The notes beneath the pieces were generated by a model. The model searched no databases and was not told the origin of the DNA. It was given only the letters and a program-made list of their open reading frames with translations. Below are positions 31,372 through 40,179 of a stretch of DNA of 54,538 nt, piece after piece. Made by a program: the position numbers and the translations under genes. The DNA is from Arthrobacter sp. RIT-PI-e (lineage in GTDB: Bacteria > Actinomycetota > Actinomycetes > Actinomycetales > Micrococcaceae), in the NCBI RefSeq assembly GCF_001187915.1, contig NZ_LGIU01000037.1:1-54538 (forward strand). The letters run 5' to 3'. Numbering within the stretch: the first letter of the stretch is position 1; the number at the start of each line of letters is the position of its first letter.

Positions 31372-32319
31372 ATGAGTGACCTTGTTTTCAGTGCTGCTTA
31401 TACCAGCGCCCCTGCCCCGAATCGGGAGCGACACGCCAGCACTATCGCCGCGTGGCAGCTCGCCCAGACCTCGCCCCACACCCTTACCGCCTACACCCGG
31501 AACCTCGAGCACTACTGCACCTGGCTCGACGCCATGGGTTTCGATCTGCTGAGCGTCCGGCGGGTCCACGTCGATGGGTACCGGCACACCCTCCAAGGCG
31601 CCCCCACCACGATCGCCCGTAACCTCGCTGCTCTATCGAGCTTCTACCGCTACGCCATCGCCGACGGGGTGACGACCCTGAACCCGGTGGCGACGGTGAC
31701 CCGGCCTGTGGTCGATGCGGATCACAGCTCGACCCAGGGCCTCACCCGCGACCAAGCCCGGGCGTTGCTCGCCACAGCGCGGGTCGATGACCCACGGTCC
31801 CACGCCCTCGTCGCGTTGCTGCTGTTTACCGGGATCCGGGTGGGGGAGGCGTTGGGTGCGAGTACCACCGACTACGGGCACGACTCAGGCCACCGCACCC
31901 TGACCATCCGGCGTAAGGGTGGGAAAAGCGCGAAGGTCGCCGTGCCGGCGCCTGCTGCGGTGGCGTTGAACGATTACCTCGAGACCAACGGGGCTGAACT
32001 CATCCACGTTGTTGGCGACGGCGCCGCTCACCTCCGTGGGCAGCCGTTGTTCACCACCAGCACCGGAAAGCCCTGGCAGCGCAGCGAAGCCTTCCGCACG
32101 GTTCAACGCTTGGCATCTAAGGCCGGGATTGAGGGGCGGGTCAGCCCGCACAGTCTCCGGCACACCTTCGCCACCATCGCCCTCGACACCGGCACGTCTC
32201 TCCATGCTCTGCAGGACAGCATGGGCCACGCAGACCCCCGCACCACCCGCCGGTACGACAGGGCTCGGAACAACCTGGTGAAGTCGGCCAGCTACGACGT
32301 CGCCCGCGCTCTCGCCTAA
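31372..32319 (+). CDS. tyrosine recombinase (XerC/D-like)
   Basis: The 315-residue protein has the two domains of XerC/D-type recombinases. The SAM-like core-binding domain is at about 20-105 (TLTAYTRNLEHYCTWLDAMG, NLAALSSFYRYAI). The catalytic domain is at about 120-315 with Arg156 (LLFTGIRVGEAL), the beta-hairpin lysine RRKGGKSAK (182-185), His260 and Arg263 (SPHSLRHTFAT), His286 (MGHADPRTT) and nucleophile Tyr295 (RRYDRAR). All catalytic residues are present. It lacks the extra arm-binding domain of phage integrases. With the dif-like site right upstream, a role in resolving replicon dimers or in site-specific integration is likely. The ATG at 31372 has no clear ribosome-binding site, so a GTG at 31363 remains possible. 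Confidence 0.92.
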   Translation: MSDLVFSAAYTSAPAPNRERHASTIAAWQLAQTSPHTLTAYTRNLEHYCTWLDAMGFDLLSVRRVHVDGYRHTLQGAPTTIARNLAALSSFYRYAIADGVTTLNPVATVTRPVVDADHSSTQGLTRDQARALLATARVDDPRSHALVALLLFTGIRVGEALGASTTDYGHDSGHRTLTIRRKGGKSAKVAVPAPAAVALNDYLETNGAELIHVVGDGAAHLRGQPLFTTSTGKPWQRSEAFRTVQRLASKAGIEGRVSPHSLRHTFATIALDTGTSLHALQDSMGHADPRTTRRYDRARNNLVKSASYDVARALA

Positions 32320-32340
32320 CATGCTGGTCCGGGGAAGTGC

Positions 32341-33186
32341 TCATTTCCGCTGGGATGGATCCGTAGGTGCATGCTGGGTCAGGAAGTTCAGTAGGGCCCG
32401 GTTGTAGAAGTCGGGGTTGTCCTGGTTGGCGTTGTGGCGGGCGTCAGGGATCACCACGTACGTGGACTGCGGGTCGCGTGCAGCCCAGGCCGGTGCGACT
32501 GCACGGATGTTCCCGGTGCGGTCCTGGTCCCCGTGCGTCAGCAGGAATGGATGCTCGATACGGTACTCAGGCAGTGGCTGGTGGACGTGGGTCACCGCAG
32601 TCCAGATGGTGAGGAACTCCTCCTTCGTCAGCGTGTTCATGGCCTCCCGGGCGTAGGCCTGGACCTCCTCGTCATGGGCGAGAGACGTCACCATAAGCTT
32701 CCGCAGATGCTTATACGGCCAGAAACGGAACCAGGTCACCGAGCTTCTGAGAAGGTATGCGTCCAGGCGCGAAATCGGGGTGGTGGTGGCCGTCGACCCG
32801 ATGACTCCCAGGGCGATGACACGGTGGGGATACCGCAGAACGAGGTCCTGGGCCACGTACCCGCCGAGGGACTGGCCGATGACGACGAACCGGTCGGCTC
32901 CTGCTTCATCGATGAGGGCAAGGACATCCTCTGCCAGGGCCGGAACCGACAGAGGTGCGCCACCGAGTGGTCTGGAGTGCCCGTGGCCGCGAAGATCCAC
33001 CGTCATGACCTGATATCCCGCAGCCAGCAGCGGTGGTAGTTGGCTGTCGAACATCCGGTGATCCATCGTCGCCCCATGAGTCAGCACCACCAGGGGCGCA
33101 TTCCCAGGGCCATGTACCCATGCGTGGAGTGCACATCCGGATCGTTCTTTCACGATCACGCGGGTCTGATCAGGTGGAGAAGCCAT
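32341..33186 (-). CDS. alpha/beta-hydrolase
   Basis: The 281-residue protein has the oxyanion-hole segment VVLTHGATMDHRMFDSQL, then VMTVDLRGHGHSRP. The nucleophile elbow is VVIGQSLGGYVAQDL (Ser at about 106), the acid region LLTHGDQDRTG, and the catalytic histidine is in VVIPDARHNANQDNP. It is a soluble hydrolase or acyltransferase of broad type; the substrate cannot be told. The gene converges on the tyrosine recombinase with 21 bases between them. The ATG at 33186 is preferred over the TTG one codon upstream. No operon partner is obvious. Confidence 0.88.
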   Translation of the reverse strand: MASPPDQTRVIVKERSGCALHAWVHGPGNAPLVVLTHGATMDHRMFDSQLPPLLAAGYQVMTVDLRGHGHSRPLGGAPLSVPALAEDVLALIDEAGADRFVVIGQSLGGYVAQDLVLRYPHRVIALGVIGSTATTTPISRLDAYLLRSSVTWFRFWPYKHLRKLMVTSLAHDEEVQAYAREAMNTLTKEEFLTIWTAVTHVHQPLPEYRIEHPFLLTHGDQDRTGNIRAVAPAWAARDPQSTYVVIPDARHNANQDNPDFYNRALLNFLTQHAPTDPSQRK

Positions 33187-33330
33187 CAACCGAGCCTTGC
33201 CGGTCTACTGGACATGGTCAACCGGACAGCGATGGCAGTAAGGACGTGGGTGGAGCAAGTGTCAGCTCGCTTCCATTTTTAGCGGTGACCAGTGAATCGA
33301 TTGGCTGTCATGGGTTCAGATGCCGCGGGT

Positions 33331-34143
33331 TCAGGTGCCGAGGAGTCGGGTGCTGCGGAATCGTCGGGCTGTCAGGTCAGTGATGAGAATGCTCGCGACA
33401 AGTGTTGTGAGGAGGACGGCGCCGAGGGCAGGAAGGATCCATCGGTCCAGGAACACGACGGACGGGACAGCGAAGAGTGTGGGCATGATGGCGAGTAGGC
33501 GGATGGGTCCGCCGTTCATGCCGGCCCGGGACTCCAGGGCGCGCGGATACAGGAGTGCCCCGAAGAGCGTGATGGTTGCCGACCAGATGCCCATGGACAG
33601 TGGTAGGACGACAAGAGCAAGGACATAAGGCACGGTCATCGTCACCGACGCATCCGTGAAAAGAGTGCTGAGGGCGACCGCGACAGCGAAGCTGAAGGTC
33701 GCTGCCATCCAAGAAGCACCCGCCAGAACCAAGCCGGCGCCGAGGTAGGCCTGGAACAGGTTCCGGCGGGGGATAGGGCTGGCGAGGAGCACCTCGATAC
33801 CACCTCCGCTGACATCATCGGCGACCACACCGGGCAGGGTGAGGGTGGCAATGATGCCGACCAGAGCGCCGAGCAGGGCCGGGGCCATGACGAGCAGGTA
33901 GGAACCCATCACCTGTACTTGGCCGTCGGCTCCCAGCACCGCTGCCAGCCCGGATGCATGAGAGCCCATCACCTCGCTCATCTCAGGCATCGTGTCCATG
34001 CCCGATGGGGCCAGGAGAACGAGGAGGCCGTAGCCGGCGCCGATCAGGACGGAGAGCCACAGCGCCATGGTTCCTTGCTGGATCCACGCCCGCCGGGTAA
34101 AGGCGCGCACACGAGGGCCCACTAAGTATCGGGTGCCGTTCAT
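33331..34143 (-). CDS. ABC-2-type transporter permease
   Basis: The 270-residue protein has six hydrophobic helices, including MALWLSVLIGAGYGLLVLLA, LVMAPALLGALVGIIATLTL and LPALGAVLLTTLVASILIT. A cytoplasmic IEVLLASPIPRRNLFQAYLG segment is typical of ABC-2 export permeases. Its ATG overlaps the ATPase gene's end by four bases. Together they would form a small-molecule or lipid exporter controlled by the regulator at 34871-35413. There is no metal- or drug-specific motif, so the substrate is unknown. Confidence 0.85.
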   Translation of the reverse strand: MNGTRYLVGPRVRAFTRRAWIQQGTMALWLSVLIGAGYGLLVLLAPSGMDTMPEMSEVMGSHASGLAAVLGADGQVQVMGSYLLVMAPALLGALVGIIATLTLPGVVADDVSGGGIEVLLASPIPRRNLFQAYLGAGLVLAGASWMAATFSFAVAVALSTLFTDASVTMTVPYVLALVVLPLSMGIWSATITLFGALLYPRALESRAGMNGGPIRLLAIMPTLFAVPSVVFLDRWILPALGAVLLTTLVASILITDLTARRFRSTRLLGT

Positions 34144-34874
34144 GCCGCTGGCTCCAGGTGGTTCAGGATGATCTGTTCGGTGACAGCGTCCTCACCCTGG
34201 TTGTTGTCAGGGCTGAGGTCGATGAGGTCTGCTCCGCGCACCAGGAGGAACCTGTCGGCGAGTTCCAGTGCTTCAGGGACACTGTGGGTGGAATACAGGA
34301 CCGTACGCGTCCTACCCCAGTCACGGAGGAGGTCGCGGATCTGCGCCGCGTACACCGGGTCCAACCCGGTCAACGGCTCGTCGAGGATGACGACGTCGGG
34401 GTCGGTCATCGCCAGGCGGGCCATCTCGACGCGTTGACGTTGACCGCGGCTGAGCGACCTGACCCGTCGGCCGAGGACCTCGGTGAGGTCGAACCGGTCG
34501 ATCAGCTCATCGTGGTCGATGAGTGTGCTCTTTGGAATGCTGTCCCATACCTCACGCCAGAAGCTCAGGTTCTGCTCCACGGTCAGTGCACTGGCCAGCG
34601 CAAGCTCGTGACCGAGGTAACCGACCCGGGAGCGAACCGCCGCCCCGTCGCTGACGTCCTCACCGAAGACCGCGCATCGCCCCGACATAGCAGGAATCAC
34701 CCCGCACAGGGTCCGCATCAGTGTGGTCTTACCCGCACCGTTCCGCCCGAGCAACGCGGTCACACCCGGCCCACGACCCCCGGTGATCGGACCCACTACC
34801 GCCCGGTCATACCCGACCACCAGGTCCTGGGCCTCAACGACAATCCCTGCCGATCCCATCTCAGACGGTGTCAT
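34140..34874 (-). CDS. ABC transporter ATP-binding protein
   Basis: The 244-residue nucleotide-binding protein has Walker A GRNGAGKTT (43-51), the signature LSRGQRQRVEMARL, Walker B VVILDEPLTGLDP and a switch histidine in YSTHSVPEAL. It powers the ABC-2 permease encoded immediately downstream (four-base overlap). It itself overlaps the upstream regulator gene by four bases (ATGA), so regulator, ATPase and permease form one translationally coupled operon. The CcmA/drug-exporter subfamily is likely. Confidence 0.93.
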   Translation of the reverse strand: MTPSEMGSAGIVVEAQDLVVGYDRAVVGPITGGRGPGVTALLGRNGAGKTTLMRTLCGVIPAMSGRCAVFGEDVSDGAAVRSRVGYLGHELALASALTVEQNLSFWREVWDSIPKSTLIDHDELIDRFDLTEVLGRRVRSLSRGQRQRVEMARLAMTDPDVVILDEPLTGLDPVYAAQIRDLLRDWGRTRTVLYSTHSVPEALELADRFLLVRGADLIDLSPDNNQGEDAVTEQIILNHLEPAA

Positions 34875-35413
34875 CGCGCAACGAGTTTCTCGGGCCGGGG
34901 AAGCAGTACCGTCGTCAGGACACGGCGGGGACGATCCGGGGCCTGCTCGTTGCTCATCAGCTCACGCAACGCCACCATCACGGTGTCGAAGAACGCATCA
35001 ACCTCGCCCGTCGTCGCCCAGAAATCGGCCTGCGCGAAACTCACCCGGTCCTCGACCAAATCATGGTCACCCTGATCTACATAGGTGCTGAAGTCTCGGA
35101 TCATGCCGGAGGTGAACATCGTGAACGTCGCCAGAAGCTCCTCCGGCGACAACGCCCCCAACTCTTCCGCCGACGGGTTCGCCAGTTCCTCGACCACCCG
35201 ATAGGTCCTCTCGCTCACCCCACGCACCTGCTGCTCACTACTGACCTCGAGTAACCCATGGGTGACCAAGTACCCCACATGCCGGTACAGGGTCGCGATC
35301 GGGACATCCGACAACCGCTCATGCAGCTGATGAGTCGTCAGACCCTCACCGGCCAGAAGTGCTTGAACTACCCGGAGCCGTACCGGATGCAAAAGAGCAG
35401 CAGAAGTAACCAT
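34871..35413 (-). CDS. winged-helix transcriptional regulator of the ABC exporter operon
   Basis: The 180-residue protein has an ArsR/HTH_20-type winged helix at residues about 5-60 (LLHPVRLRVVQALLAGEGLT, IATLYRHVGYLVTHGLLEVS). A helical C-terminal effector and dimer domain follows. It lacks the cysteine motifs of metal sensors, which suggests an organic ligand. It is the first gene of the exporter operon. A perfect 20-bp palindrome at 35424-35443 lies 10 bases before its ATG, which fits an autorepressor that also controls the ATPase and permease genes. The inducer is unknown. Confidence 0.85.
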   Translation of the reverse strand: MVTSAALLHPVRLRVVQALLAGEGLTTHQLHERLSDVPIATLYRHVGYLVTHGLLEVSSEQQVRGVSERTYRVVEELANPSAEELGALSPEELLATFTMFTSGMIRDFSTYVDQGDHDLVEDRVSFAQADFWATTGEVDAFFDTVMVALRELMSNEQAPDRPRRVLTTVLLPRPEKLVAR

Positions 35414-35423
35414 GACTCGAGAG

Positions 35424-35443
35424 TATCAGTATTGATACTGATA
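35424..35443. promoter_or_regulatory. palindromic operator upstream of the exporter regulator
   Basis: The perfect palindrome has arms TATCAGTAT and ATACTGATA and a TG centre. It ends 10 bases from the regulator's ATG (35413). Its position and symmetry suggest the autoregulatory binding site of the winged-helix regulator. Confidence 0.7.
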
Positions 35444-35753
35444 ACGGTTGACCGAGTTGGTGGGGGGTGCATCAGCATCGGGCTAGCCGTTCTTGGTTCT
35501 CCCGCGACGAGTGTGTAAGGTTCCGTGGCTCCGAGGTGCTGATCCAGGATGTGCGCCCGCAGTGGTTACACTGCTGCAGCCATGCGCGTTTGAGTGTCAG
35601 GAGGGAAGGAAAGAACACCGACAGCTTCGTCGTGGGCTCGATCACCTGGTGCGGGGCGAACTGTTTGCACTACCGGTAAGACGCGGACCGAGGACGAGCC
35701 GCGTCCCATGATGGTGGTGGTCGGAACTCCTTGACCCCGGGCACGCTCACCCC
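35444..35753. other. intergenic region, nothing recognised
   Basis: This 310-base stretch lies between the exporter operator and the terminator of the CHRD-protein gene. No gene, repeat or RNA feature was recognised. Confidence 0.3.
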
Positions 35754-35809
35754 GGGCACACAGAAGCGCCACCACCTGTTGTGAGGGTGTGTGGCGCTTC
35801 TGTGTGCCC
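35754..35809. terminator. strong bidirectional hairpin terminator
   Basis: The perfect 19-bp arms GGGCACACAGAAGCGCCAC (35754-35772) and its complement at 35791-35809 enclose an 18-base loop. It lies 50 bases after the stop of the leftward CHRD-domain gene. It lacks a long U-tract but is one of the strongest hairpins in the window. Confidence 0.75.
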
Positions 35810-35858
35810 AGCAGATCCTTGCAGGCCGATTGTGTTCCCGGCGCTGGCTGCGCGGGTG

Positions 35859-36635
35859 TTAGGCCTTGGTGTTACTGCGGCGCACCATGTAGGTTCCGCC
35901 GGCTGCGGCGGCGAGGATGAGGCCACCACCGAGGGCGATCATGCCGGCCGTGTTGGAGGACGAGGTGGCAACACCGGGGTCGGCCCCGCCTTCGGGCATG
36001 GCGGCCATCTGGGCGGCGACGAGGGTGCCCCACAGTGCGGGCGAGGTGGCCCCGAGGGGGAGTTCGGGGTCCAGGTCGCTGGGCGAGTTGAAGACGTCCT
36101 CGGAGACACCGGCGGTGGCGGGGTCCAGGCCGTGGACCACGACGACGGCGGTGCCGGCGGCGAGGGCTTCCTGGGTGGCGTCGTCGAGGGTGATGGTGCG
36201 CTGGATGGAGTAGGTTCCGCCCTGGCCACCGAGTTCGAGGTTGAGGCCCTCGGCCGGGGTGGTGGCACCGGAGGTGGTGAGCGTGGTGAGGATGTCGCCG
36301 TAGTTGGCTGCTGCTTCGGAGGTGTTGATGATGCCGTCGCCGTTGGCGTCGGCGTCGGGTGTGGGGCAGGTGCCTGCTGCTCCGCCGTGGACGTGCTGGA
36401 CGTGGGGGTAGGGTCCGTCCATGAAGGTCTCGGCGAGGCCGGAGACCTGCAGGTCCACGGTTGCCTGGTCGCCGGTGACGTCGAGGGTGATCGAGCCGGT
36501 GCCGGTGGTGCCGTTGAGCTGGCCGAGGGTGGAGGAGTAGGTTCCGTCATGGGCGGCCATGGCCGGGGATCCTGCCAGGGCGATGGCGCCGAGGGCGAGG
36601 GTCGGGACTGCGAGGAGACGCATGCTGTTCTTCAT
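35859..36635 (-). CDS. exported CHRD-domain protein with C-terminal membrane anchor
   Basis: The 258-residue product starts at the ATG at 36635, with AAGGA upstream. A signal peptide (MKNSMRLLAVPTLALGAIAL, ending AGSPAMA) is cleaved near residue 27. The mature part has a CHRD-like beta domain (TGTGSITLDVTGDQATVDLQ, then the histidine-rich GPYPHVQHVHGG). A C-terminal hydrophobic helix (MIALGGGLILAAAAGGTYMV) is followed by RRSNTKA. It is thus exported and stays anchored in the membrane. CHRD domains bind metals or mediate cell-surface contacts. The role here is unknown. It is monocistronic, bounded by strong terminators on the downstream side. Confidence 0.8.
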   Translation of the reverse strand: MKNSMRLLAVPTLALGAIALAGSPAMAAHDGTYSSTLGQLNGTTGTGSITLDVTGDQATVDLQVSGLAETFMDGPYPHVQHVHGGAAGTCPTPDADANGDGIINTSEAAANYGDILTTLTTSGATTPAEGLNLELGGQGGTYSIQRTITLDDATQEALAAGTAVVVVHGLDPATAGVSEDVFNSPSDLDPELPLGATSPALWGTLVAAQMAAMPEGGADPGVATSSSNTAGMIALGGGLILAAAAGGTYMVRRSNTKA

Positions 36636-36929
36636 GAAAAAAGTCCTTTTGATGCATGAGTGAGACAAACGAAAATCTATCAGTGTGCTTACTCATTTCC
36701 GATGTACGCCACGATGTTGAGTCCACATAGCGCCCCAGCCTGGGGTGCACGAGTACCAGCTCGTACCGGAAAGGCTTGATCCTGACTGGAACCCGTTAGC
36801 AGTCCAGCGGCTGCGGAACTGGATCCTGGAGCCGGCGCTGAACGCAGGATGAGGTCTGACTGTCGGTGTGGAAGGTCTTGGGTGGACCGCTACGCGATAG
36901 CAGAACCAAGGGGTCTTGCGAGCAGCAGT
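36636..36929. other. intergenic region upstream of the CHRD-protein gene
   Basis: It carries the promoter side of the CHRD gene and the terminator of the hydrolase gene to the right. No gene was recognised. Confidence 0.3.
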
Positions 36930-36960
36930 GCACTGCCCGGCCTGCATGGCCGGGCAGTGC
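36930..36960. terminator. hairpin terminator of the haloperoxidase-like gene
   Basis: Perfect 13-bp arms GCACTGCCCGGCC (36930-36942) and GGCCGGGCAGTGC (36948-36960) surround a 5-base loop. It lies 39 bases beyond the stop at 36999 of the leftward hydrolase gene. Confidence 0.75.
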
Positions 36961-36998
36961 GGTCCTCTCCTGGCTGATCCGGACGAGCACGCCCTGGC

Positions 36999-37835
36999 TT
37001 ACTTCGCGAGGAAGGTGATCAGGGCCTGGTTCCACTCATCGGGGTGGCTGACATTGCACCCGTGCGGGGCGCCCTTGATGATGTGCAGGTCACTGCCGAG
37101 CACAGTGGCGTGAGTGCGCTGCCCGGAGCCTTCGAACGGTACGACGCCGTCGGCGTCGCCGTGCAGGACCAGTGCCGGGACGGTGATCTTGGTCAGGTCA
37201 TCGCGGAAGTCTGTGGTGCCGAAGGCTTCCATGCACGCAAGGGCTGCTTTCTTATCCGCTTGCAGACACAACTCGATGGCTTCCTGACGCTGGGCTTCGG
37301 TGACCTTCAGCTCACCGTTGGCGGTGAAGAAGTCGGTGGTGAACCCGTCGTAGAACGACTCCTGGTCCTTCGTCAGATCCTTCGTCATCGAGGCGGCTGC
37401 TTCCTTGGTGAGGGGCCCGTCCGGGTTGTCCTCGCCCTGCATCATGAACGGCGGCACCGCGGAGGCGAAGACGACACTGCGGATGCGCTCCGGAGCGTAC
37501 TTCGAGAAGTAGCGGGCGACCTCCCCTCCACCCATGGAGAACCCCACCAGGGTCACCTCCTGTAAATCGAGCTCCTCGAGCAGAGCCTGCAGATCCTCGG
37601 TGAGCGTGTCGTACGTGTACCCGGTCATCGGCTTGTCACTACGACCGAAACCACGCCGGTCATAGGTGATCACCCGGTACCCGGCAGCCTCCAACGCCGG
37701 CACCTGGTTCTTGAACGCCTCCCCGGACAACGGCCAGCCGTGAATTAGGACCACGGGACGACCGGTCCCACCGGTGTCATCGACATGCAGGTTGGTGTCC
37801 TTGAACAAACCGTGATGAGCGACGATCTCCGTCAT
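36999..37835 (-). CDS. alpha/beta-hydrolase, non-haem haloperoxidase-like
   Basis: The 278-residue protein closely follows the perhydrolase/chloroperoxidase subgroup. It has VVLIHGWPLSGEAFKNQVPA (oxyanion hole), YRVITYDRRGFGRSDKP, the nucleophile elbow VGFSMGGGEVARYF with Ser100, Asp in VLHGDADGVVPFE and His in IKGAPHGCNVSHPDEW. Members hydrolyse esters and can form peracids in vitro; the physiological substrate is usually unknown. The ATG at 37835 has GGAGG upstream (from CCTCC at 37852-37856 on the plus strand). A terminator follows at 36930-36960, so the gene is probably monocistronic. Confidence 0.9.
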   Translation of the reverse strand: MTEIVAHHGLFKDTNLHVDDTGGTGRPVVLIHGWPLSGEAFKNQVPALEAAGYRVITYDRRGFGRSDKPMTGYTYDTLTEDLQALLEELDLQEVTLVGFSMGGGEVARYFSKYAPERIRSVVFASAVPPFMMQGEDNPDGPLTKEAAASMTKDLTKDQESFYDGFTTDFFTANGELKVTEAQRQEAIELCLQADKKAALACMEAFGTTDFRDDLTKITVPALVLHGDADGVVPFEGSGQRTHATVLGSDLHIIKGAPHGCNVSHPDEWNQALITFLAK

Positions 37836-38336
37836 AGCTGTACCTCCAAAGGGTGAAGACGTGGGTTACGTGACATACCCACAGTATTCGTCAGCACGCT
37901 GTCTATCGGATGGGTGACCCAGATACTTTCCCTCGACCGCACCGTGCACCCAGCCCCCGGAAGCCCCGGACGATACCGCGGTGACCTCGACCGCCAGCTA
38001 CCCACCGACAACCCCGCCACCTTCGAAGAAGCTCACACCTGCGAACTCGCTACTAGATGTTGGAGCTCATCTCTTGTCCCTGATCCCAGATCAACGATCG
38101 GCGTAGCTGTGGTGGGACGCCGGCAAACGCTCCCGTGGTGGCATCGCGGAAAACTCTGATGTGGTCGACGTCTCCCTCACCCGGGAGGAGCTCATCGCAG
38201 TCGATATACTTGAGAGCAGCATCCAAGGCGGCTCCGACCCGGAGCCTGCGGATCTGCTGACGTGTCGGTCTCGACACCTCGATGCCCCACCCACGCGCAC
38301 AGCGTGATCACCCCACACCCGTTCTCAAGGAGAATC
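37836..38336. other. divergent intergenic region with a weak leftward ORF
   Basis: This 501-base region lies between the leftward hydrolase and the rightward alcohol dehydrogenase genes. Apart from the doubtful ORF at 38053-38277 and AAGGAG for the dehydrogenase at 38327-38332, nothing clear was seen. Confidence 0.3.
38053..38277 (-). CDS. doubtful small hypothetical protein (74 aa)
   Basis: The GTG at 38277 opens a 74-codon frame with GC-rich third positions and a protein-like sequence ([40 protein letters not shown]). It has no strong ribosome-binding site and no family that I recognise. It may be a real small gene or a remnant of a larger one, and is included only because it looks more protein-like than the surrounding frames. 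Confidence 0.3.
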   Translation of the reverse strand: MSRPTRQQIRRLRVGAALDAALKYIDCDELLPGEGDVDHIRVFRDATTGAFAGVPPQLRRSLIWDQGQEMSSNI

Positions 38337-39383
38337 ATGCGCACCGTCAACGCCATTGCGGCACCGTCCGCCACGGAACCGCTGATCAGGACCACCATCG
38401 AGCGCCGCGACGTCGGCCCGAAGGACGTGCTGATCGACATCGCCTACTCGGGTATCTGCCATTCCGACATCCACACCGTGCGCGGGGAGTGGGGAGAGAT
38501 CCAGTACCCCCAGGTCGTCGGCCACGAGATCGTCGGCACCGTGAGCGAGATCGGCTCCGAGGTCACCAAGCACAAGGTCGGCGACCGTGTGGGTGTGGGC
38601 TGCATGGTCAACTCCTGCGGCCAGTGCGAGTACTGCGTCCGCGGCGATGAGCAGTACTGCGCCAAGGGAAACATCCAAACCTACGCCGGTGTGGACCCCG
38701 CTGATGGCACGATCACCCAGGGCGGCTACTCCCAGGCTGTTGTCGTGACGGAGGACTTCGTCCTGCGGGTGCCTGAGAGCTTGGACTTCGAGAAGGTCGC
38801 CCCGCTGCTATGCGCCGGGATCACCCTCTACTCCCCATTGCACCACTGGAAGGCCGGCCCGGACACGAAGGTCGCCATCGTCGGCCTAGGCGGTCTGGGC
38901 CACATGGGCGTGAAAATCGCCGCAGCCCTCGGCGCCGAGGTCACCGTGCTCTCCCAGACAACCTCCAAAAAGGAGGACTCCCTACGCTTCGGCGCGAAGG
39001 CCCACTACGCGACAAAGGATCCGGAGACCTTCACGGAACTCGCGAACTCATTTGATCTGATCATCAACACGGTCTCAGCGAAGGTCGACATGGGCGCCTA
39101 CCTCGGCCTGCTAAAGGTCGATGGGACCCTCGTGAACGTCGGGGCCCCGTCCGAGCCCCTCGCGGTCCCCGCGTTCGCTCTCATCCCGGGCCGGCGCAGC
39201 TGGGCCGGCTCCATGATCGGCGGTATCCAAGAAACACAGGAAATGCTCGACTTCTGCGCCGAGCACGGCATCCACCCCGAGACCGAGCTCATCGGCGCCG
39301 ACGACATTAACGACGCCTACGAGCGAGTCCTGAACTCCGACGTCCGCTACCGCTTCGTCATCGACGCCGCCACCCTCGCCTAA
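38337..39383 (+). CDS. zinc-dependent alcohol dehydrogenase (MDR, cinnamyl-alcohol type)
   Basis: The 348-residue enzyme has catalytic zinc ligands Cys41 (SGICHSDIH) and His63-Glu64 (GHEIVGTV). The structural zinc cysteines are 94, 97, 100 and 108 ([15 protein letters not shown]), and a Rossmann motif lies in [20 protein letters not shown]. The sequence fits the YahK/CAD group, which reduces diverse aldehydes with NADPH. The ATG at 38337 is preceded by AAGGAG with 4-5 base spacing; the longer frame from 38262 is not needed. A clear intrinsic terminator follows at 39403-39438, so it is probably monocistronic. A detoxifying role towards aldehydes is plausible inference. Confidence 0.93.
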   Translation: MRTVNAIAAPSATEPLIRTTIERRDVGPKDVLIDIAYSGICHSDIHTVRGEWGEIQYPQVVGHEIVGTVSEIGSEVTKHKVGDRVGVGCMVNSCGQCEYCVRGDEQYCAKGNIQTYAGVDPADGTITQGGYSQAVVVTEDFVLRVPESLDFEKVAPLLCAGITLYSPLHHWKAGPDTKVAIVGLGGLGHMGVKIAAALGAEVTVLSQTTSKKEDSLRFGAKAHYATKDPETFTELANSFDLIINTVSAKVDMGAYLGLLKVDGTLVNVGAPSEPLAVPAFALIPGRRSWAGSMIGGIQETQEMLDFCAEHGIHPETELIGADDINDAYERVLNSDVRYRFVIDAATLA

Positions 39384-39402
39384 CCCACACGAAACAGGAA
39401 CA

Positions 39403-39438
39403 GGCCACCCCTACCGCACCCGGTAAGGGTGGCCTTTT
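39403..39438 (+). terminator. intrinsic terminator of the alcohol dehydrogenase gene
   Basis: The arms GGCCACCCCTACCG (39403-39416) and CGGTAAGGGTGGCC (39421-39434) pair at 13 of 14 positions around CACC and are followed by TTTT. It lies 20 bases after the stop codon. Confidence 0.85.
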
Positions 39439-39595
39439 CCGTGACACGGTCGGTCGCACAGCTAGCTCGCTGCAGGTGTTGCGTTGGGGTACGCCCTGCG
39501 CAACATTGGCCGCATGCAAGGGGCTCTTCTACCTCTCGCTTGTCGAGCGTATAAGCCCCGGCATTCGCTTCAGATCGAGGGTTTAGGTTTAGGGG

Positions 39596-40027
39596 ATGCG
39601 GATTTCAGAGGTTGCGCGGAAGTCCGGGGTGCCGGCGACGACGCTGCGGTTCTATGAGTCGGCTGGGCTGATCGCCGCCGGGCGGAGCATGAATGGGTAC
39701 CGGGAGTATGACGAGGCGGTGTTGGAGCGGTTGTCGTTCATCGACGGGGCGAAGCAACTCGATCTGTCCCTGCCGGAGATTTCGGACCTACTCACGGTCG
39801 TGGAGGACGAGAGCTGTACGCAGGTGCGTGAGACGCTGCGTCCGAAACTGGCCGAACGCCTGCGTGAGGTCGATGAACGCCTAGCAGTGTTACAGCGTCT
39901 TCGGGGCCGGCTGGCGGAGGCGAACCGCAATGTGACCGCCTGCCCGGACAGTGGACGCCGGTGCCGCACCGAGTGCGCCCTCCTGCAGGGCACCCCAGAT
40001 TCGTGTACGGATCAAGACCCCTGCTGA
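39596..40027 (+). CDS. Cys-rich MerR-family regulator
   Basis: The 143-residue protein starts with the MerR winged HTH (MRISEVARKSGVPATTLRFY, ESAGLIAAGR, NGYREYD). A long dimerisation helix follows (about 75-112, LRPKLAERLREVDERLAVLQ). The C-terminus holds a dense set of cysteines: 116, 123, 127, 137 and 143, plus Cys74 at the start of the helix. That pattern is seen in thiophilic-metal and arsenic sensors. It would activate the promoter at 40066-40096 ahead of the transporter gene, whose spacer is longer than normal, as MerR proteins need. The metal or metalloid is not determined. Confidence 0.88.
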   Translation: MRISEVARKSGVPATTLRFYESAGLIAAGRSMNGYREYDEAVLERLSFIDGAKQLDLSLPEISDLLTVVEDESCTQVRETLRPKLAERLREVDERLAVLQRLRGRLAEANRNVTACPDSGRRCRTECALLQGTPDSCTDQDPC

Positions 40028-40065
40028 GGAAGATCAGCGCCAAGCCTCAGGCCCGACGAGCTGGT

Positions 40066-40096
40066 TTGACCTTCTAGTTGACTCCAACGTTTACGG
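40066..40096 (+). promoter_or_regulatory. MerR-type promoter of the transporter gene
   Basis: The -35 TTGACC (40066-40071) and the -10-like TTACGG (40091-40096) are 19 bases apart. The spacer contains the dyad GTTG-ACTC-CAAC (40077-40088). An over-long spacer with a central dyad is the hallmark of MerR-activated promoters. It lies between the regulator and the transporter genes. Confidence 0.6.
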
Positions 40097-40179
40097 TGAT
40101 CGGGCAGACACGCCGCGCGGATGTTCATTCCGCACACCTGGGCGGGATCTGATCACTTTCACGGATGGAGAGCTTCACG

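Noticed and set aside
35781..36659. 292-codon Gly-rich plus-strand frame
   Set aside because: It is the antisense of the CHRD-domain gene. Composition is almost only Gly, Val, Asp and Arg, with no start context.
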